Assembly: GCF_002868735.1 (NCBI RefSeq)
Contig: NZ_CP025611.1
Coordinates: forward strand, 1,482,501 to 1,546,500
Source of the DNA: Niveispirillum cyanobacteriorum
GTDB lineage: Bacteria > Pseudomonadota > Alphaproteobacteria > Azospirillales > Azospirillaceae
DNA length: 64,000 bases
Direction of reading: 5' to 3'
Positions within the stretch are counted from its first letter, which is position 1. Every line of letters starts with the position of its first letter. Positions 59,327-64,000 of the stretch are shown here, piece by piece. The translations under genes were made by a program, and so were the position numbers. The notes below the pieces were generated by a model. The model did not search any database. It was not told the DNA's origin and worked only from the letters and a program-made list of their open reading frames with translations.

Positions 59327-60190
59327 TCACCCCACCCCGACCACCTCGGCCAGCGCCACAACCCGCCGCGCCGTCTCTACGTGCAGCGCCTCAATCAGCT
59401 TGCCATCGACAAGCGTGATACCCTTGCCCGCCGCCACCGCATCGGCATGGGCCGCGATGATGCGCCGGGCGCGGGCGACCTCTTCCACTGACGGTGCGAA
59501 GGCTTCGTTGGCGGCGTCCAACTGCTTGGGATGGATCAGTGTCTTGCCATCGAAGCCCAGTTCGCGGCCCTGGCGGCAGGACGCGGCCAGCCCTTCGGCA
59601 TCATCCAGATCGACATGCACGCCATCCAGCGCCGTCAACCCATAGGCACGGGCGGCCAGCATACACAGGCCCAGGCTGGTCACCATGGGCAGCCGGTCGC
59701 GGGTGGCCAGCGCGTTCAGATCCTTGGTCAGGTCCGACGTGCCCATGACCAGGCATTCCATGCGCGCACACGCCCCGGCAATCTCGCCTGCCGCCAGCAT
59801 GGCGCGCGGCGTTTCCATCATGACCCACAGGCGCAGGGTTTCCGGCGCGCCTGCGGCCCGCAGCACCCGGTCGGCCTGCCGCACCCCCTCCGCACTGTCC
59901 ACCTTGCAGATCAGGACCGCATCGGCACCCGACGTGGCGGCGGCCACCAGATCGGAATGGCCCCAGGGAGTGTCCAGGCCATTGACGCGGATCACCAGTT
60001 CCCGGCTGCCATAGCCGCCCTCATGCACTGCCGCCATCACCTGCGCACGGGCCTGTTCCTTGGCGTCCGGCGCCACCGCGTCTTCCAGGTCCAGGATCAG
60101 GACGTCGGCAGGCAGGCCGCGCGCCTTGTCCAAGGCGCGGGCATTGGCACCGGGCATGTAAAGGGCGGAGCGGCGGGGGCGGATATGCAT
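59327..60190 (-). CDS. HpcH/HpaI or CitE-like CoA-ester lyase
   Basis: 287 residues from the ATG at 60190 (MHIRPRRSALYMPGANARAL). TIM-barrel enzymes of this family cleave or hydrolyse malyl-, citramalyl- or citryl-CoA. The family pattern is seen in LILDLEDAVAPDAKEQARAQ, LVIRVNGLDTPWGHSDL, VMMETPRAM and MGTSDLTKDLNA, followed by DGKTLIHPKQL. The substrate cannot be told. No CoA-pathway gene is adjacent. Confidence 0.9.
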   Translation of the reverse strand: MHIRPRRSALYMPGANARALDKARGLPADVLILDLEDAVAPDAKEQARAQVMAAVHEGGYGSRELVIRVNGLDTPWGHSDLVAAATSGADAVLICKVDSAEGVRQADRVLRAAGAPETLRLWVMMETPRAMLAAGEIAGACARMECLVMGTSDLTKDLNALATRDRLPMVTSLGLCMLAARAYGLTALDGVHVDLDDAEGLAASCRQGRELGFDGKTLIHPKQLDAANEAFAPSVEEVARARRIIAAHADAVAAGKGITLVDGKLIEALHVETARRVVALAEVVGVG

Positions 60191-60211
60191 GATGCCTGAT
60201 CCCAAATGAAG

Positions 60212-60245
60212 AACGGGGCCAGCCTACCCGAGGAAGGCTGGCCCC
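60212..60245 (-). terminator. Hairpin between the lyase and chemoreceptor genes
   Basis: GGGGCCAGCCT (60215-60225) pairs perfectly with 60235-60245 around a nine-base loop. On the minus strand the following sequence is CGTTCTTCATTT, an imperfect T tract. It is 74 bases beyond the chemoreceptor stop and could end that transcript. Confidence 0.55.
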
Positions 60246-60318
60246 GGCAACGGGACGGGGTGTCACGGCATACCGACATCAACGATGCGGGTACACCAGC
60301 GACGGCAGAGGGCGAAAA

Positions 60319-62037
60319 CTAAGCCGCGCGCACCGACGCCAGGAACCGGTCCACCTGCGCCTTCAAGGCCCCGGCATGATCGGTCAGTTCAGCAGACGCG
60401 GTCAGCAGTGCTTTTGATTCCGCCCCCGTCTGGGCCGTGCCCTCGCGCACATCGACCACCGCCATGGTCACCGTCTCCACCCCGTTGGAGGCGTGGCGGG
60501 CGCTGCGGGCGATTTCGGTGGTGGCGGCGTTCTGTTCCTCCACGGCGGACGCGATGGAGGTGGAAATCTGGTTCACCTGTTCCACGGTGGCCCCGATTTC
60601 CTTGATGGCTTTCACCGCCTCACCCGTCGCGGCCTGGATTTCCGCGATGCGCTGGGCGATATCATCGGTGGCGCGCGCCGTCTGGCTGGCCAGCGACTTC
60701 ACCTCCGACGCGACGACGGCAAAGCCTTTGCCGGCTTCTCCCGCCCGCGCCGCCTCGATCGTGGCGTTCAGCGCCAGCAGGTTGGTCTGGCTGGCAATGT
60801 CGCTGATCAGGCCCAGAACCTCGCCGATGCGGTCGGCCTTCGCCGACAATCCATCGACAAGGCTGTTGGTGTGGCTGGCCTGTTCGGCGGCGCGGCGGGT
60901 GCGGTCGGCACTATCCTCAATCTGGCGGGCGATTTCCTGGATCGACGCGGCAAGCTGCCCCGCCGCCGTGGCCACGGCCTGCACATTGTCGGTGGCCTGG
61001 GCGGAAGAGGACTCCACCGTGTCCACCCGTTCCTCGGCATTGCCGGCGGTGGTCAGCAGCAGTTCGGCCGACTGCTTGATGTGATCGGATGACGTGCCGA
61101 CGGCGGCCACAACCGCGCTCACCTCATCCTCAAACCGCTGGGCAAGGGCCTGCATCTCGGCCTTGCGGGCCTGTTCTGCACGCGCCTCGGCAGCGGCCTG
61201 TTCGCGGCGCAGCCGGTCGGCCTCAATGGCGTTGGTCTTGAACACCTGCACCGCGCCCGTAATGTCGCCCACCTCATTGGCGGCCTCATTATCCGGAATG
61301 TCGGTATCAAGCTTGCCATCGGCCAGCCGCAGCATGGCGTCGGTCAGGCGGCGCAGCGGGGCCAGCGAGCCCACGACCCACCAGGCCATGCCACCGCCCA
61401 GTACCAGACAGACGCCACAGACCAGCAACATCAGCTCTGAAAAGCCGCGCGCCTGTGCCCGCGTGGCATCGCCGATCAGGCCATTGTCCTTTTCCTGCTT
61501 GTCGATGAAGCGGTTGATCCGCAGCAACCATTCCGACAGGTCAAGACGCACCGTGGACAGCAGCAATTCCTGCGCATCCGCGTCCTTGCCGGCCTTACGC
61601 AGCTCGATCACCTTGTTGATGCCGGGAAGCGTCTTGGCCTCGATCTCCTTGATGGAGGCCAGGATCTGCCGCTCCTCCGGCAGGATGTCCTTGCGAGCCG
61701 CGAACATCTCGTCCATCGCCTTGGCAGAGGTGGCGTAGGCGGCTTCCAGCTTGCGGATATCGGCCACCACCAGATCAATCTTCGACGGATCGACCAGCAC
61801 GACATCGCGCAACGCGATGGCCCGGTCATGCACAGAGCCGCGGAAATTGATGGCGTAGCGCTGCTTGACGCTGTTCACCTCGTTAATCTGGGTCAGGCTG
61901 TCATTGATCAGGCTGACCTTCTGCACCCCGATGCCGGTCAGCACGACCAGCAGCACCAGGAGCACCCCGAAACCGATCAGCACACGGGTCTTGATCTTGG
62001 CATCACGCAACATGCGCATGGGACGCTCTCTTTTCAT
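60319..62037 (-). CDS. Methyl-accepting chemotaxis protein
   Basis: 572 residues. Two membrane helices: [19 protein letters not shown] near residue 21-39, and [20 protein letters not shown] near residue 200. Between them lies a periplasmic four-helix ligand domain. The HAMP domain follows ([20 protein letters not shown]), and then the signalling hairpin tip [20 protein letters not shown] and [20 protein letters not shown]. It senses an unknown ligand and controls CheA. No che genes adjoin it, but fliG at the left edge shows that the cell is flagellate. Confidence 0.96.
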   Translation of the reverse strand: MKRERPMRMLRDAKIKTRVLIGFGVLLVLLVVLTGIGVQKVSLINDSLTQINEVNSVKQRYAINFRGSVHDRAIALRDVVLVDPSKIDLVVADIRKLEAAYATSAKAMDEMFAARKDILPEERQILASIKEIEAKTLPGINKVIELRKAGKDADAQELLLSTVRLDLSEWLLRINRFIDKQEKDNGLIGDATRAQARGFSELMLLVCGVCLVLGGGMAWWVVGSLAPLRRLTDAMLRLADGKLDTDIPDNEAANEVGDITGAVQVFKTNAIEADRLRREQAAAEARAEQARKAEMQALAQRFEDEVSAVVAAVGTSSDHIKQSAELLLTTAGNAEERVDTVESSSAQATDNVQAVATAAGQLAASIQEIARQIEDSADRTRRAAEQASHTNSLVDGLSAKADRIGEVLGLISDIASQTNLLALNATIEAARAGEAGKGFAVVASEVKSLASQTARATDDIAQRIAEIQAATGEAVKAIKEIGATVEQVNQISTSIASAVEEQNAATTEIARSARHASNGVETVTMAVVDVREGTAQTGAESKALLTASAELTDHAGALKAQVDRFLASVRAA

Positions 62038-62200
62038 TTTTTGGAGTAGCCCGGATGGGGCACGGTGGGAACGCTAACTGACGCCATGTCGAGATAGGCC
62101 GGCAGTGACGCACCGCACAGTGTCCTCCACACGCTTTTGCCATTGAAGGTCTGTCGTCGCCCGGCGTAGCAAGAAGACACGGCAGCAGAAGGGTGAAACA

Positions 62201-63061
62201 GTGCGGACCATCCTGACCATCCAGTCCCATGTCGCCTTTGGCCATGTCGGCAACCGGGCTGCCGTTTTCCCCTTGGAACGGCTGGGCTTTGATGCCATCG
62301 CCGTTAATACGGTGCAATTCTCCAACCATACCGGCTATGGCGCCTGGACGGGCATGGTCCTGCCGCCCGACCATATCGCCGATGTGTTAAAGGGGGTGGA
62401 GGCGCGCGGAGCCATGGATGGCGTGCATGCCGTCCTGACCGGCTATATGGGCGATGCGGCGCTGGGCGATGTCGTCCTATCGGCGGTGGCACGGGCCAAA
62501 CAGGGCAAGGCGGATGCGCTCTATTGCTGTGACCCCGTCATGGGCGATGTCGGGCGCGGGTTTTTTGTGCGACCCGGCATCCCGGAATTCTTCCGCGACC
62601 GCGCCGTGCCCCAGGCCGACATCATCACACCCAACCAGTTTGAGCTGGAATTCCTGACCGGCCACACCGTCACCGACCTGTCATCGGCCCTGTCGGCCAC
62701 CAAGGCAGCCCGGAAATTGGGGCCCCGCTGGGTGATGGTGACCAGCCTGACGCGAAGCGACGCGCCCGATGACAGTATCGAAATGCTGCTGGACGGGCCG
62801 GATGGCGCCTTCCTGGTTGCCACCCCGCGCCTGGACCTGTCACCCATGCCCAACGGGGCCGGTGACTGTGTCGCTGCCCTGTTCCTGGCCAAGTTCCTGG
62901 AAACCGGCGACGGGCAGTTGGCGCTGTCGCATGCGGCATCGGCCATCTATGCTGTATTCCGCGCCACGCGCGACGCCGGGCAGCGGGAATTGCAGATCAT
63001 CGCCGCACAAGACCAGCTTGTTCACCCTTCCCGCTTTTTCAGCGCCAGCCGTGTGGACTGA
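62201..63061 (+). CDS. pdxY: Pyridoxal kinase
   Basis: 286 residues from the GTG at 62201, preceded by AGAAGGGTG. It phosphorylates pyridoxal and related vitamers in the B6 salvage path. Ribokinase-like motifs: the start ILTIQSHVAFGHVGNRAAVF, substrate region VQFSNHTGYGAWTG, and the catalytic anion hole PMPNGAGDCVAALFLAKFL. DPVMGDVGRGFFVRPGIPEF and IITPNQFELEFLTG are family signatures. Confidence 0.96.
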   Translation: MRTILTIQSHVAFGHVGNRAAVFPLERLGFDAIAVNTVQFSNHTGYGAWTGMVLPPDHIADVLKGVEARGAMDGVHAVLTGYMGDAALGDVVLSAVARAKQGKADALYCCDPVMGDVGRGFFVRPGIPEFFRDRAVPQADIITPNQFELEFLTGHTVTDLSSALSATKAARKLGPRWVMVTSLTRSDAPDDSIEMLLDGPDGAFLVATPRLDLSPMPNGAGDCVAALFLAKFLETGDGQLALSHAASAIYAVFRATRDAGQRELQIIAAQDQLVHPSRFFSASRVD

Positions 63062-63146
63062 CGCGCGTGAAGGGTGCGGGCTTGCAGCACCGGTGCCGCT
63101 TGTCTATTTGAACTGATGACCCTGCCGCCTTAGGAGCGCCGAACGG

Positions 63147-63551
63147 ATGTCCCGCCTGACCCTTGCCAGCCTTGCCCTGCTCACAGGCCTGCTGTCCGTG
63201 CCATCCATCCAGGCCCAGCCCGCGGTACAGCGCGGCCCGCAGGGCGAATTCGGATGCGAGGTGCAAAAGGGCAATCCGTGCCAGGGCCGTGTCGATTTCA
63301 ATGCCGGGAAGAGCTTTGAGTTCAAAATCCCCGGCCCCGGCGACGTGACGTTTGAGAATAAGGGCAATAAGCGCTGCGTTCTGGAATATTCCATCACCGA
63401 AAGCACGCTGGCCGCCACGGGCCGGCAACTGTCGCTGGGTCCCGGCCAGAACCAGGTGCTGGCCGTGCGCGATGCCGGCGGCATGGTCATCCGCTTCTTC
63501 AATCGCGGCATCGGCTCCACCACCTGCGACCTGACGGTCGGCTTGTCCTGA
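63147..63551 (+). CDS. Small secreted protein of unknown function
   Basis: 134 residues with a signal peptide (MSRLTLASLALLTGLLSVPS, ending near IQAQ). The mature part has four cysteines (GEFGCEVQKGNPCQ, NKRCVLEYSI, TTCDLTVGLS) and beta-strand-like repeats. I do not recognise a family. It stands between pdxY and the RidA-like gene, on the same strand. Confidence 0.75.
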   Translation: MSRLTLASLALLTGLLSVPSIQAQPAVQRGPQGEFGCEVQKGNPCQGRVDFNAGKSFEFKIPGPGDVTFENKGNKRCVLEYSITESTLAATGRQLSLGPGQNQVLAVRDAGGMVIRFFNRGIGSTTCDLTVGLS

Positions 63552-63651
63552 CGCCCGGACCCGTCACCGGCCCGTTACACACCGTAACTGTCAGGCAAAA
63601 CCACTTCTGATATCGGCTTCATCCTTAACCATAATAAGGATGGAGTGTGTG

Positions 63652-64000
63652 ATGATGAAACGCGGTTTTGCCCTGGCCCTGCTGGCCTGCGGACTGTCGT
63701 GCCTGCCAGCCCTGGCCGGTGCTCGGAATGAAGCCACCGTGATCATGCCCGATGATGAACGGGTGAAGGCCCTGTTCACGGAATGGGGTTTTTCCGACGC
63801 CGTGGTGACGGGCGACACGGTCTATCTGTCGGGCGTGGTGGCGGCCCTGCGCCCCGGTGAAACCGACCTGAAGCTGGCCTACACCCGCGCCATGGACCGG
63901 TTGGGCATCATCCTGGGCCGGGCGGGCGTCACCTGGGACGATGTGGTGGAGATGACCACCTACCACACGGATATTCCCGGCCAGATGCCGGCCTTCAAGG
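63652..64000 (+). CDS. RidA-like protein with signal peptide, 3' end cut by the window
   Basis: 116 residues are present. The ATG at 63652, behind AAGGATGGAG, starts a signal peptide (MMKRGFALALLACGLSCLPA, ending near LAGAR). The mature part matches the RidA/YjgF/UK114 fold: VVTGDTVYLSGVVAALRPGE, then AYTRAMDRLGIILGRAGVTW and DDVVEMTTYH. Cytosolic RidA removes reactive enamines; secreted relatives have unknown roles. The gene continues past base 64000. Confidence 0.88.
   Translation, partial: MMKRGFALALLACGLSCLPALAGARNEATVIMPDDERVKALFTEWGFSDAVVTGDTVYLSGVVAALRPGETDLKLAYTRAMDRLGIILGRAGVTWDDVVEMTTYHTDIPGQMPAFK

Overview
The window reads as chromosomal DNA of an alphaproteobacterium, most likely a member of the Rhodospirillales close to Azospirillum and its relatives. 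This rests on the high G+C content with G/C-rich third codon positions, separate b and b' subunits in an F0 operon that lacks F1 genes, a ctaCDB-coxF-ctaG-ctaE aa3 oxidase operon, a dnaG-rpoD pair near a YqeY gene and carA, glnE, and a DUF2336 protein. The assignment is an inference from gene content and order; no database was searched. Most of the window is core housekeeping sequence. No insertion sequence, prophage, CRISPR array or rRNA operon was seen.

Layout. 1-7.2 kb: the 3' end of fliG runs into rpoD (convergent), followed by dnaG, a small unknown gene, a GNAT protein and a YqeY protein. 7.5-11.6 kb: carA with an unknown follower gene, a glycerophosphodiesterase, a cysteine-cluster protein and a YaiI/YqxD protein. 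11.6-19.6 kb: a long minus-strand respiratory operon (ctaC, ctaD, ctaB, a coxF-like small gene, ctaG, ctaE, DUF983, SURF1) ending with an M32 carboxypeptidase. 20-21.4 kb: tldD. 21.5-21.9 kb: a decayed vapBC toxin-antitoxin remnant of lower G+C content. 22-24.7 kb: the F0 ATP synthase operon atpI-B-E-F'-F, then a Sco protein. 25.6-26.4 kb: a secreted EndoU-like nuclease overlapping a small acidic gene that could encode its immunity protein. 26.4-33.6 kb: an AsmA/YhdP-like giant protein, glnE, a dual-specificity phosphatase and a small secreted protein. 33.8-34.0 kb: two identical tRNA-Lys(CTT) genes. 34.1-39.7 kb: the cell-shape cluster mreB-mreC-mreD-mrdA-rodA. 40-45.8 kb: leuA, mlaE-mlaF, a DUF2336 protein, a MarR regulator and tatA. 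45.9-50.4 kb: a TonB energy-transduction cluster (tonB, exbB, two exbD, a TPR protein, an orphan TonB C-terminal-like protein). 50.7-55.7 kb: a DUF442 phosphatase-like protein, a second MarR regulator, a nucleotidyltransferase, PiuC, a Gly-Gly-Glu-repeat secreted protein and an SDR. 55.8-64 kb: yicC, gmk, an ABC-F ATPase, a CitE-like lyase, a chemoreceptor, pdxY, a small secreted protein and a truncated RidA-like gene.

How the parts fit: the oxidase operon, the Sco protein and the F0 operon together make much of the terminal respiratory and ATP-forming machinery. TonB/ExbBD and MlaEF serve the outer membrane. The mre cluster and rodA/mrdA build the lateral wall. The least expected items are the EndoU-like gene pair, the broken vapBC locus, a near-perfect transcription terminator inside the cta operon, and several long perfect palindromes placed right behind genes.
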